Shown here: one piece after another, positions 8,879 to 16,106 of the stretch
Position numbering within the stretch: position 1 is the first letter of the stretch
Layout: each line of letters starts with the position of its first letter
Assembly (NCBI RefSeq): GCF_051521505.1
Contig: NZ_CP150356.1
Coordinates: 2,790,001-2,854,000, forward strand
Length of the DNA stretch: 64,000 nt
From: Sorangium sp025924095
GTDB lineage: Bacteria; Myxococcota_A; Polyangia; Polyangiales; Polyangiaceae
Direction: 5' to 3'
Program-made: the position numbers and the translations under genes
Notes under the pieces: model-generated
Told to the model about the DNA's origin: nothing
What the model saw: the letters and a program-made list of their open reading frames with translations, nothing else
Databases searched by the model: none

Positions 8879-10285
8879 ATGGCTTTGCCGACTTGCCTTG
8901 TAAATGGTTCGAGCACCCTGAACGGGGTGGATGTCACCGCGGGTTCGACGGTGACCATCTCCCTCGCGGATGCCGCGGGGGTCAAGAGCTGGGCCATCTC
9001 GTGCATCAATACGGATGAACTCCTCTCCGCGGTCACGGTCACGACCGGGCTGACCATCGACCATGTGGCGAAGACCGCCACGTTCACCGCCCCAGCAGCG
9101 GGCTCCGCTCTCATCTTCCAGTCGAAGGTGAACAACGGACTCGACGCGAACGGACGTCAGGATCCCAGCCTGGCGACGACGTTCGGCGTCTATGTACTGA
9201 CCGCGACCGGATACCGGGTCGGGGCTTTCGACGAAAGCTTGGAAGGCTCCAGTCAGTTCGGCTGGATCTCGAAGTTCAACCAGCTGATCCGCGGCGTGGT
9301 GGTGAATCCAGCTTCGGCCGGGACCGGCATGAGCTTCGCCGCCGGAGCGTACAATGTGGGGCAAAATGCGGATGGATCGATCGTCGTCAACGCGGACGAC
9401 ATTCAGCTGAAGCCGGCCTACCAAAGCCTTCTGAACAACGCCACGTCCAGCGCCACGGCGAACACGGTGGCGATGAGGGATGGTTCCGGTGGATGCGCCT
9501 TTGTGTCGGTCACGACGCCAACGGTCAAGCCGGCCGACACGGGGGCGAGTGCGGGGACAAACCTCCTCGTCTCGGGGAGTAACGCGACGACGGGGAGCCC
9601 CGGCGGAATAACGATCAGGAGCGGCGTCGCCTCTACTCCGTCATCGGGTAAGGGATCCGGAAACGTTACGATCCAGTCGTTCGACAAGGACAGCGCGTTC
9701 GAGACCGGCGCAGTCCAGGTGTTCACGGGCAATAATTTTGTCGGCCCTAGCGGAGCTGTATTCCTTGAGACTGGCACGGCGGGAAACAGTTCGGGTTTTA
9801 TTTATCTTCACTCGGGGGTGGCCTCGGGTGGTGGAAACAAATCCGGGGATATCTTCCTCGTACCTGGCTCCGCAGGCAGCGGGGCTACCCGTGGCAATAT
9901 TGTCCTGATCGAGACTGCGACCCCCAGCCAAACGGTCGCGAACGGGCAGGGGGTCATCGGGATCGGGAACGTCACCTCGATCCCGACCTCGAACCCCGTC
10001 GGTGGTGGGTGCCTCTACGCGCAGACTGGCTCCCTTCGATGGAGAGGGTCGAGCGGCACGGTGACGACCCTCGCCCCTGCGGAACCTCACTGTGCCACGT
10101 GTGGCTCGGATTTCGCCTTGGAGTTCGAGAACGCGACCTGGGGTGACGAGCTCACAATCTGCCTGCCCTGCATGCTCCGCTCGCTCGAGCAGCTCGGCGT
10201 CGACATGGGGTTCGCCTCCCGGAGGAAGCACAACCCGGAGGTCACGCCCGAGCAGCGGATGCAGCCGGCCGAGAGGCCGCAGTGA
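8879..10285 (+). CDS. Putative tail fibre/spike protein with C-terminal zinc-ribbon-like motif
   Basis: 468 residues from ATG 8879. N-terminal ~140 residues form an attachment-like domain (STVTISLADAAGVKSWAISC; GYRVGAFDESLEGSSQFGWI). Residues ~235-390 are Gly/Ser-rich parallel-strand repeats (GSPGGITIRSGVAS; GPSGAVFLETGTAGNSSGFI; SGDIFLVPGSAGSGATRGNI), as in fibrous tail spikes. The C-terminus has CATC, then ~22 residues, then CLPC: four cysteines placed like a zinc ribbon. That is unusual at the end of a receptor-binding protein. The stop overlaps the next gene's GTG (GTGA), so it is coupled to the putative endolysin. Confidence 0.6.
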   Translation: MALPTCLVNGSSTLNGVDVTAGSTVTISLADAAGVKSWAISCINTDELLSAVTVTTGLTIDHVAKTATFTAPAAGSALIFQSKVNNGLDANGRQDPSLATTFGVYVLTATGYRVGAFDESLEGSSQFGWISKFNQLIRGVVVNPASAGTGMSFAAGAYNVGQNADGSIVVNADDIQLKPAYQSLLNNATSSATANTVAMRDGSGGCAFVSVTTPTVKPADTGASAGTNLLVSGSNATTGSPGGITIRSGVASTPSSGKGSGNVTIQSFDKDSAFETGAVQVFTGNNFVGPSGAVFLETGTAGNSSGFIYLHSGVASGGGNKSGDIFLVPGSAGSGATRGNIVLIETATPSQTVANGQGVIGIGNVTSIPTSNPVGGGCLYAQTGSLRWRGSSGTVTTLAPAEPHCATCGSDFALEFENATWGDELTICLPCMLRSLEQLGVDMGFASRRKHNPEVTPEQRMQPAERPQ

Positions 10286-10875
10286 CCTCCCGCGCCCGGG
10301 CCGTCGAGATCGCCCGGTCCCTGGCCGGCCTCTCTGCCGACCCGAAGAGCCCGAAGGCCCGCCGAGAGTACCTCGACCTCGTCGCCTCCGAGGAGGAGCC
10401 CCACAGGGCTTCGGACATGGCCCGGATGAGCGGCTGCGGCCTCGTCGTGGCCGGCCTCTGGCGTCGCCTCGGGCTGGAGCACCCTCTCCTATGCGCGCCC
10501 TACAAGGTCGGGACGGCCATCTCCCGGCTCGTCGAGGTGGCCCGAGCTCGGGGCGCGTGGAGACCGTACCGCCAGGGAGCCATCCCGCTGCCGGGGGATG
10601 CCGTCCTCGTGGGCGACGGCAGCAAGAGCGAGGTCGAGCACTTCTACGTCGTGCTCGGCGTCGCGACCAATCACCGGGTGATGATCGCCTCCATGGACGG
10701 CGGCCAGCGGGTCGATGGCCATCAAGCCATCCTGCCCAAGAAGAGGGTGTGGGTAGGCGGCCGGGACGTCGTGATCGACGGGAAGGACCCCGGGGCCGAG
10801 CTCGTGGGTGGCCGCAAGATCGTCGGCTGGGTCGACGTCCAGAGCCTCATCGAGGCGGAAGTCTATGGTGGGTGA
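10282..10875 (+). CDS. Putative endolysin (NlpC/P60- or CHAP-like)
   Basis: 197 residues from GTG 10282, which overlaps the tail fibre stop by 4 bases. A Cys at MSGCGLVVAGLWR near residue 53 and a His at VEHFYVVLGV near residue 120, with an intervening GDAVLVGDG strand, resemble the Cys-His arrangement of papain-like cell-wall peptidases. It lies directly upstream of two small membrane proteins, the expected layout of a phage lysis cassette. The family match is by motif shape only; a tail-associated hydrolase is an alternative. Confidence 0.5.
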   Translation: MTSRARAVEIARSLAGLSADPKSPKARREYLDLVASEEEPHRASDMARMSGCGLVVAGLWRRLGLEHPLLCAPYKVGTAISRLVEVARARGAWRPYRQGAIPLPGDAVLVGDGSKSEVEHFYVVLGVATNHRVMIASMDGGQRVDGHQAILPKKRVWVGGRDVVIDGKDPGAELVGGRKIVGWVDVQSLIEAEVYGG

Positions 10876-11194
10876 AATGTCTCCTCTTGAAGAGGTCCTC
10901 GTCGGGGCTCTATGCACCGGCCTCACGGGGCTGACGGGCTTGATCGTGTGGGTCGTGAAGTCGGTCGTCCCCAAGATCCTTTCAACTTTGGACGAACGAA
11001 CGAAAGCTCTCGTCACCGCGGTCGAACGGATCCCCCAGGCTCTCGACAAGTTCGAGGAACGCTTGGCGGCGTCCGAAACCAAGATCCTCGCGAAGATCGA
11101 GGAGAGGCGCTTCGATGATCTCAAGGAAGAACTGCGTCGTCGCCTTCCCGCCGATGACACCATACCACCGATGAGCAACAAGCGGGGTGGGTGA
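10865..11194 (+). CDS. Holin-like small membrane protein
   Basis: 109 residues from ATG 10865 (11-base overlap with the upstream gene); an alternative ATG at 10877 has a GGTGGG-type site just upstream. One hydrophobic segment near the N-terminus (VLVGALCTGLTGLTGLIVWV) is followed by a long charged helix with coiled-coil character (TLDERTKALVTAVERIPQAL ... LAASETKILAKIEE). One membrane helix plus a cytoplasmic coiled coil next to a putative endolysin suggests a holin or holin antagonist. Confidence 0.5.
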   Translation: MVGEMSPLEEVLVGALCTGLTGLTGLIVWVVKSVVPKILSTLDERTKALVTAVERIPQALDKFEERLAASETKILAKIEERRFDDLKEELRRRLPADDTIPPMSNKRGG

Positions 11195-11384
11195 TGATGT
11201 GGAGATCGTGCCGACTGCGGTAACACTCGCGTGTGCCACGATCTCCGTCTGCCTCCTGATCCGAGTCATCGTCCGAACCGTCCGGCTCGGCCTCCATCTC
11301 GACGCCCTGGAGGAAGAGATCCTTCACGCTCAGGCGGACCTCATACGAGCACGAGAGCGGCTGCGTACGCGGTCCCGTTCGTGA
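11187..11384 (+). CDS. Small single-pass membrane protein, possibly inner-membrane spanin
   Basis: 65 residues from GTG 11187 (8-base overlap with the holin-like gene); GTG 11199 is another start. One transmembrane helix (VTLACATISVCLLIRVIVRT) is followed by an amphipathic Arg/Glu-rich helix (LDALEEEILHAQADLIRARE). This N-in membrane anchor plus coiled-coil layout is that of i-spanins (Rz), the last component of many lysis cassettes. No separate outer-membrane lipoprotein (Rz1) was found. Sequence-level support is weak. Confidence 0.4.
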   Translation: MGDDVEIVPTAVTLACATISVCLLIRVIVRTVRLGLHLDALEEEILHAQADLIRARERLRTRSRS

Positions 11385-11648
11385 ACTACGTCGCCCACTG
11401 CCCCCAAAGGGGCGATGACGTGAGTTGGACGAGGAGGTCACCTATGCCCCGCTAGCGTCGAGAGCTCCACACGCAGTTTCCACCTCACGGAGCTTGTCGA
11501 TGTCGCGTGAAAGCGCGGCTCCGGCTCCCCCACAGCCACACGTGTAGATATCAGCGGACAATGTGGGCGTGTACGGGTCCTACCTGTGCGTGCATGTGGG
11601 ATATAGAGAGGCACGTGGGCGACGGGTCGAGTCGGTGTAATCGTCGAC
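11385..11648. other. Phage intergenic region between lysis genes and integration genes
   Basis: About 260 bases without a convincing gene. It holds a short GC hairpin (GCCCC/GGGGC, 11400-11413) that could end the late transcript, and a run with several CACGTG/ATAT-like elements around 11537-11620 that could be the promoter/operator of the excisionase-integrase pair. Neither is certain. Confidence 0.3.
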
Positions 11649-11909
11649 GTGACTCACAGAGACACAACGACCCGCTGGATCTCCCTCCAAGCGGCAGCCG
11701 ATTTCCTCGGGCTGACTCCCTCCGCGCTCAGGAAGGCGTTCGAGCGCCGGGCCGTCCGGGCTCCAGACGGGGGCATCGAGGCCGATCTTGATGGCGTGCG
11801 TGCCCGGAAGCTGGGCCGGCTCTGGAGGGTTCGGCTTGGCGATAGATGGGTGGATGTTGTAGGGTCGACACCAACCCTGCGGGATGGCCGGAAGGGATGC
11901 CGGTCATGA
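11649..11909 (+). CDS. Excisionase-like helix-turn-helix protein
   Basis: 86 residues from GTG 11649. WISLQAAADFLGLTPSALRK followed by AFERRAVRAPDGGI is a MerR/Xis-type winged HTH. GRLWRVRLGDRWV follows, typical of small DNA-binding recombination directionality factors. Its TGA (11907-11909) overlaps the integrase ATG at 11906 as ATGA, so the two are translationally coupled. It probably directs excision and may regulate int. Confidence 0.65.
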   Translation: MTHRDTTTRWISLQAAADFLGLTPSALRKAFERRAVRAPDGGIEADLDGVRARKLGRLWRVRLGDRWVDVVGSTPTLRDGRKGCRS

Positions 11910-13006
11910 TCCGTAAAGTGCAGCGGCGGGGAGAGCTCCGCCTGTTCATTGACATCTCGTACAAGAAGCCCGACGGCACGAGAGCTCGGTTCCGCAAGGA
12001 TGCCGAGGTCCAGACGATGACCGCGGCCCGAGCGGAGGAGCGCCGGCTCCTCGGCAACATGGCGCAGTATGGATCCCCGTACGAGCCGAAGGCCGAAGCT
12101 CAGGCGGAAGCGGCGTCGGTCATCACGTTCGGCGAGGCGGTGGCCCTCTTCAGAGAGGGGAAGGCGATCGTCAAGCTGAAGCCCAGCTCCAGAAGCACCT
12201 ACGAGGACGTCCTTGAGGCGAAGCTTCTCCCCAGGTTCGGCAAGTTCCGATTGGACGAGATCATCTTCGAGGAGGTCCAGAAGCTCGATGCTGAGCTCGT
12301 TCAGGCGGGCCTCGGAGCGTCCTCCCGGAGAAACGTGGTCATCGTCCTCCGGTCGGTCCTCGGGGCCGCCCACGACCTCGGGAAGCTGAAGGAGCTCCCC
12401 AAGCTGCCGAAGCTTCCCAAGGTCGGCCGGACCATCCTTCGGGTCCTGCGACAAGAGGAGGTGGATCGGATCCTCGCGGTCTCGAAGCCCTCGGCCAAGC
12501 TCGCCTTCAGCCTCGCGGCTTATGCGGGGCTGAGGGCAGGGGAGGTGAGGGGCCTCAGGTGGACCGACGCCGACTTCAAGGCCGGCGAGATCGTCGTCAG
12601 GAGAGCCCGGTGCAAGGGGGAGGAGGCCGCCCCGAAGAGCGGGCACCAGCGGCGGATCCCGATCGCCGCTCCGCTTCGTCCCATCCTCGAGCTGGCCTCG
12701 AAGCAGAAGGCCAGCCCTTGGGGTGAGGTTGCTCTGACCGGGCAAGGGAAGCCCTGGGGGGAGTACGGCCTGCTTCAGGCGTTCAAGCGAGCCGCGAAGC
12801 GGGCCGGCCTGGAAGACGGCTGGAGGTTCCATGACCTCCGGCACTTCTTCGTGACCCGGCTCCTCGCCAGCGGCGCCCCGACGCTCGCCGTGAAGGAGCT
12901 GGCCGGCCACGAGGAGCTGGCGACGACCCAGCGGTACGCGCATGCGGTCCAGGAGGACCTCCGGGCAGCCATCGCCCGGTTGGGCAACGCTGGGGCAACG
13001 GGGTAG
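11906..13006 (+). CDS. int: Phage tyrosine integrase
   Basis: 366 residues, start set by the ATGA overlap with the upstream HTH gene; an in-frame ATG at 11897 is possible. An AP2-like arm-binding N-terminus (FIDISYKKPDGTRARFRKDA) is followed by a SAM-like core-binding domain (residues ~75-160) and the catalytic domain. Catalytic residues are visible: R210 in YAGLRAGEVRGLRW, H309 and R312 in HDLRHFF, H335 in LAGHEEL and Y344 in TQRYAHA. An LPKLPKLPK linker sits near residue 165. The gene ends ~70 bp before a partial tRNA-Arg, the expected site of attachment. It catalyses site-specific recombination between attP and the tRNA gene. Confidence 0.93.
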   Translation: MIRKVQRRGELRLFIDISYKKPDGTRARFRKDAEVQTMTAARAEERRLLGNMAQYGSPYEPKAEAQAEAASVITFGEAVALFREGKAIVKLKPSSRSTYEDVLEAKLLPRFGKFRLDEIIFEEVQKLDAELVQAGLGASSRRNVVIVLRSVLGAAHDLGKLKELPKLPKLPKVGRTILRVLRQEEVDRILAVSKPSAKLAFSLAAYAGLRAGEVRGLRWTDADFKAGEIVVRRARCKGEEAAPKSGHQRRIPIAAPLRPILELASKQKASPWGEVALTGQGKPWGEYGLLQAFKRAAKRAGLEDGWRFHDLRHFFVTRLLASGAPTLAVKELAGHEELATTQRYAHAVQEDLRAAIARLGNAGATG

Positions 13007-13073
13007 CGTGGTCGCCGTCGGGTGGGTCGAAAAGCGAAGGATTTCAGCTGATTACGAGAGCGTGAAAAGCTAG

Positions 13074-13118
13074 TTCCTAAACCGAAGGTCGCAAGTTCAA
13101 TTCTTGCCGGGGGTGCTC
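13074..13118 (+). repeat. Prophage attachment-site remnant: 3' half of tRNA-Arg(CCU)
   Basis: The sequence folds as the 3' part of a tRNA: anticodon loop TTCCTAA (13074-13080, anticodon CCT 13076-13078), 3' anticodon strand ACCGA (13081-13085), variable AGGTC, T stem GCAAG/CTTGC with loop TTCAATT (13091-13107), acceptor 3' strand CGGGGGT and discriminator G at 13115. CCA is not encoded. The bases 5' of the loop do not pair with ACCGA, so the 5' half is missing. A 3'-only tRNA just after int is the duplicated core left at one prophage end; the intact tRNA should lie at the other end, left of this window. Confidence 0.8.
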
Positions 13119-13119
13119 G

Positions 13120-13136
13120 AAATCCCGAGGGATTTT
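13120..13136 (+). terminator. Rho-independent terminator of the ancestral tRNA-Arg transcript
   Basis: Perfect inverted repeat AAATCCC/GGGATTT with a 2-base loop directly after the tRNA 3' end, followed by one more T. It fits the host terminator downstream of the tRNA gene. It places 13,116 onward outside the prophage core. Confidence 0.6.
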
Positions 13137-13448
13137 GGCTCCGCACCAGATGGCCGAGCAGGCTGCGGGCAGATGGCTCCGCGGCCTCGATCGCCTGGTG
13201 CGTGTCGCGGACCGCAGCGAGCAGCGCCGCCTCGGCGAGGTGGCGGTCAGCGCGCGGTAGCCGGAGCTTCGTGGACTGCCGGAAGGACCACGAACGGACG
13301 CGCCAGCCGGCCGCGAGCGAGGATGCGCGCGGGGGTTGGAGATCCGTGCCTGCGCGGCTGGCGGGAACAGTGGCGCAGCTCGGGGACGGGGCTGGCCGCA
13401 CCGGGACGTCGCTGCCGTGGTGTTGGAATAATTCAATTGAGCGGGTGT
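13137..13448. other. Host-side junction region without a supported gene
   Basis: About 310 bases. The minus-strand frame has a protein-like stretch (LPRADRHLAEAALLAAVRDT) but no usable start, family or context, so it may be a gene remnant. Nothing else is recognised. Confidence 0.3.
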
Positions 13449-13608
13449 CGAGAGGCTCCGGTTTGAGTTTCAACTCTGGCCTGCGGCTCTCGAGAGGCTC
13501 CGGTTTGAGTTTCAACTCTGGCCTGCGGCTCTCGAGAGGCTCCGGTTTGAGTTTCAACTCTGGCCTGCGGCTCTCGAGAGGCTCCGGTTTGAGTTTCAAC
13601 TCTGGCCG
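13449..13608. repeat. 42-bp tandem repeat, nearly four copies
   Basis: Copies begin at 13449, 13491, 13533 and 13575 and look identical; the last is cut after ~33 bases. Each has an inverted GAGTT-TC-AACTC core, and a CTCTCGAGAG palindrome lies at the unit junctions. The period is a multiple of three and the plus strand would read RGSGLSFNSGLRLS repeatedly, but no gene with a good start contains it. There are no spacers, so it is not a CRISPR. Confidence 0.9.
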
Positions 13609-13659
13609 GTGATAGCGCGCGACCTCACCAGCTGATCCAGCGCGCTGCCATGCAGGCGG

Positions 13660-13987
13660 TCAGTACTTCCTGCCCGAGGAGGCGAACAGCAGGTCGGTCA
13701 CCACGCCCCGTGGTGGCCGGCTCGGCGTCTGGAGTCGAACCGTCGCCAGGCCGTCCCTGTGCCGTCTGCTCGACCACGGCGAGCACCTGATAGCCCCGCG
13801 CCTGCAACTCGCGTGAGAGCACCTCCGCGTCGTTGTCGTCGGTGACCACCACGGCGAGATCAACCTCCCTCGTGAACCGCGGTTCCGCCCGTACGGACAC
13901 CGCAAGGCCTCTCACGAGGGCGAGTCGCCTGTTGAGGTCCTCCAGGTCCGCGACTACGCGGCCGAGGGCGTCCTGAAGTGTGCTCAC
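13660..13987 (-). pseudogene. Nucleotidyltransferase (AbiEii-type toxin) remnant, frameshifted and truncated
   Basis: From GTG 13987 the frame reads VSTLQDALGRVVADLEDLN, then LALVRGLAVSVRAEPRFTRE and VDLAVVVTDDNDAEVLSREL, the N-terminus of small myxobacterial nucleotidyltransferase-fold toxins (G-L-A-V ... D-x-D-L-A). After VVEQTAQ the homology jumps to another frame (GLATVRLQTPSRPPRGVVTD, then LLFASSG) and stops at 13660. The usual C-terminal ~70 residues are missing. The GTG overlaps the stop of the upstream 74-residue gene (GTGA), so the pair was once an operon. Active enzymes of this fold add nucleotides to tRNA or protein targets; this copy should be inactive. Confidence 0.65.
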
Positions 13988-14208
13988 GGGGCGCGTCGCG
14001 GCCAGGGGACAGGCCGCCCCTCTGCATCGCCCAACTCGGCGCCGGGACGCTCCCTCAGCCAGTCGGCAAGGCGCTCGTCGATCTCTGTCTCGCTCGCCTC
14101 GGGCAGCCGGCGCCGGAGATTCTGCCGCATCAGTGCCACGCCGGCGTCGTGTAGCTCGAATGCCAGGCGCAGGTTCTCCGCCAATCGCGTCGGGTCTGCG
14201 GCAGCCAC
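13984..14208 (-). CDS. Small antitoxin-like protein paired with decayed nucleotidyltransferase
   Basis: 74 residues, ATG at 14208. RLAENLRLAFELHDAGVALM, then RQNLRRRLPEASETEIDERL and ADWLRERPG, is a compact helical protein commonly found upstream of the nucleotidyltransferase-type gene in Polyangiales. Its stop overlaps the next gene's GTG by four bases. It is probably the antitoxin or partner of that enzyme. The partner is broken here, so this gene may be a leftover. Confidence 0.6.
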   Translation of the reverse strand: MAAADPTRLAENLRLAFELHDAGVALMRQNLRRRLPEASETEIDERLADWLRERPGAELGDAEGRPVPWPRRAP

Positions 14209-14523
14209 CCGTCAAGCCTACCGCGTCCCCGGGGCGCAGGCGAGCGAGCGACGTACGCCGTGCCGCACTCTGCGCCTCCAAGGGCCATGGGGCAGGGGCC
14301 ATGGAGGGCTGGCTGGAAGGAAGAGTTCACGGACAATGTCGACCGGCCCCAGAGCGAGAGCTCGGACCGTAACGGGGTCGCAGGGTGGGTGACGGATGCG
14401 CTGCGCGGGAAAAGGCGCATTCCGGAAGGTGCTCGCGCTCTGTCAGCACGACCGGTGCGGCAGGGGGCGGCAGGTCGAGCACCTCGACGGCTTCCGACAG
14501 GGCGGCGTAGCCCGGCGCTGGGC
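14209..14523. other. Non-coding gap
   Basis: About 315 bases between the antitoxin-like gene and the end of the membrane protein gene. It has a short direct repeat (GGGCCATGG, twice near 14,280-14,305). No gene or convincing signal was seen. Confidence 0.3.
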
Positions 14524-15780
14524 TCAGCGTACGGTCCGCGAGGGCGATGCCTCGTCGAGCTCGTCCTCGGCGGCGCGCTCGAGCGCGGCGCGGAGCTCGT
14601 CATCAGCCGTGGACTCGGCGGCGACGCGGATGAGGCTCTGCGCCTCGGGGTATCCGGTGACCCGCAGGAGGAGGGCAGCGCCGATCCGGCGCTCCGGCGG
14701 GGCGCCGGCGTCGTCCAGGGTGTGGAGCACGTCCTCCGGCGTCAGGCCGGTCGCGCGGTAGTCGCCTGCGGTGAGCATCTTGCGGAGATCCTCGCGCCAG
14801 GCCGCGGGATCGCGGCCGCGCCGCTCCAGCGCCTCGGCGCCTGGCGGGGCCGCGCCCCCCGCGGCGCGCTCGTGCGCCTCGCGGATGCGCTGCGCGAGCG
14901 CCTCGGCCAGGTCGCGCCCCGCCCGGAGCTCGACCGGGAGATCGTCACCCTGGCGGAACAAGTAGAGGCGGTCGTCGCGCGTCTGGATCGCGGTGAGCTC
15001 GGTGTAAGGGAGCCAGTCGCGCGAGAAGTCGCGCTCGACGATCACGCCGTCGCTGCCCACAATGACCCGCGTGGGGCGAGCGGCTCGGCTGATGAGCCAG
15101 GCAGGCAGCAGAGAGACCACCAGCCATCTCGCCGCGAGCCAGGCGTAGTTGGGGGGCGAGATGCGGAGGCTGTCGGCCCTCAAGAACAGCCAGCGCCAGC
15201 AGAGCATGGAGACCAGCAGGAAGGCACAGCCGACCGCAAGCTCGCGGCTGGCGCTGCCAAGCGAGACCGCCACGCGCCGCGCCGCCGGGCCGAGGCCGAG
15301 GGCCGCGAGCAGCCGCGCGCCCTCCTCCTCGCTCTCGACCTGCACCTCGAGCTGCCGCCCGCCGCGGAGCTCCAGCACGACCCGGGGGCGCGGCTCGGGC
15401 ACGACAAGGCCGGAGCGGATCGCGGCGCGCGGGATCCAGCGCGCCGCGGCGCCGCGGGTGAGGCGCAGGCCGGTCGCGCAGGCCGCCACGCGCACCGTGC
15501 CGCGCCGGGTGAGGGGAGCCGCGGTGATGGAAGCGCTCAGCAGCGCGAGGAAGATGCCGGCGAGCATGCCGGCTCCGCGCCAGGCCCCGACGTCGCGGGC
15601 CATCTGGCCGAACAGCGGTGAGGCGAGCTTCCGCCCGAGGACGGCGGCGAGCTCGCTGACGAGCATGGGGCCCGCGATCGAGAGCAGCGCGAGCGCCCCG
15701 ACGACGCGTCCCACGCCAGGGTGGCGCTGCGCAACGCGGGAGCTCGTGAGCTCGAAGGAGGGGCTGGAGGTCGCCGGCAT
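14524..15780 (-). CDS. Membrane protein with PH-like domains, function unknown
   Basis: 418 residues from ATG 15780 (MPATSSPSFELTSS). Four hydrophobic segments are visible: VVGALALLSIAGPMLVSELA, AGMLAGIFLALLSASITA, LAVGCAFLLVSMLCWRWLFL and WLVVSLLPAWLI. Two soluble beta-rich segments follow the second and fourth: GTVRVAACATGLRLTRG ... VVLELRGGRQLEVQVES, and RVIVGSDGVIVERDFSRDWL with LTAIQTRDDRLYLFR. They resemble bacterial PH-like membrane domains. The C-terminal ~120 residues are helical with ADDELRAALERAAEDELDEA. Such tandem TM/PH proteins are common and uncharacterised in myxobacteria. It is monocistronic. Confidence 0.6.
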   Translation of the reverse strand: MPATSSPSFELTSSRVAQRHPGVGRVVGALALLSIAGPMLVSELAAVLGRKLASPLFGQMARDVGAWRGAGMLAGIFLALLSASITAAPLTRRGTVRVAACATGLRLTRGAAARWIPRAAIRSGLVVPEPRPRVVLELRGGRQLEVQVESEEEGARLLAALGLGPAARRVAVSLGSASRELAVGCAFLLVSMLCWRWLFLRADSLRISPPNYAWLAARWLVVSLLPAWLISRAARPTRVIVGSDGVIVERDFSRDWLPYTELTAIQTRDDRLYLFRQGDDLPVELRAGRDLAEALAQRIREAHERAAGGAAPPGAEALERRGRDPAAWREDLRKMLTAGDYRATGLTPEDVLHTLDDAGAPPERRIGAALLLRVTGYPEAQSLIRVAAESTADDELRAALERAAEDELDEASPSRTVR

Positions 15781-15985
15781 GCGGCGGAATTGTCTCTTCA
15801 GCAGACCCGGACCCGAACACAAATCGCGTCACCCGGCCGTGCCAGGCTCGCCGATCGCCGTGCATGCCCCGGATCTTCGACCCGAAAACGGCCAGCGCCC
15901 GCGACCAGGCCGGCCGCAACCGCTGCCAGGCGGCGACGCCGCGAGGCCTTCGCCCCCGTCTCCTCGACCCCACCATCTGCGCGGG

Positions 15986-16084
15986 GTCGACGGTAAGAAA
16001 TGGAATCTGGGTGAGCTGCTCCGTGACAGGGTCCTTGTCTACATCTACCCCGCCACCGGCGTGCCGGGCACGGATCCGACACGC
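15986..16084 (+). pseudogene. Peroxiredoxin-like remnant
   Basis: About 33 codons without a proper start: VDGKKWNLGELLRD then RVLVYIYPATGVPGTDPTR. This resembles the first beta strand and loop of a peroxiredoxin subfamily (LVY-x-YPATGVPG). The peroxidatic Cys region that should follow is absent; the frame runs into unrelated Arg/Pro-rich codons over the end of the convergent TonB receptor gene. Best read as the stub of a lost gene. Confidence 0.4.
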
Positions 16085-16106
16085 CCATCTCGTCCCGCTG
16101 CGTCCG

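Noticed and set aside
13104..13466. 120-codon plus-strand open frame after the attachment site
   Set aside because: It begins inside the tRNA remnant, has Arg/Gly-rich random-like composition and no ribosome-binding site.
13449..13608. CRISPR array
   Set aside because: Repeats are directly adjacent with no unique spacers, and no cas genes are near.
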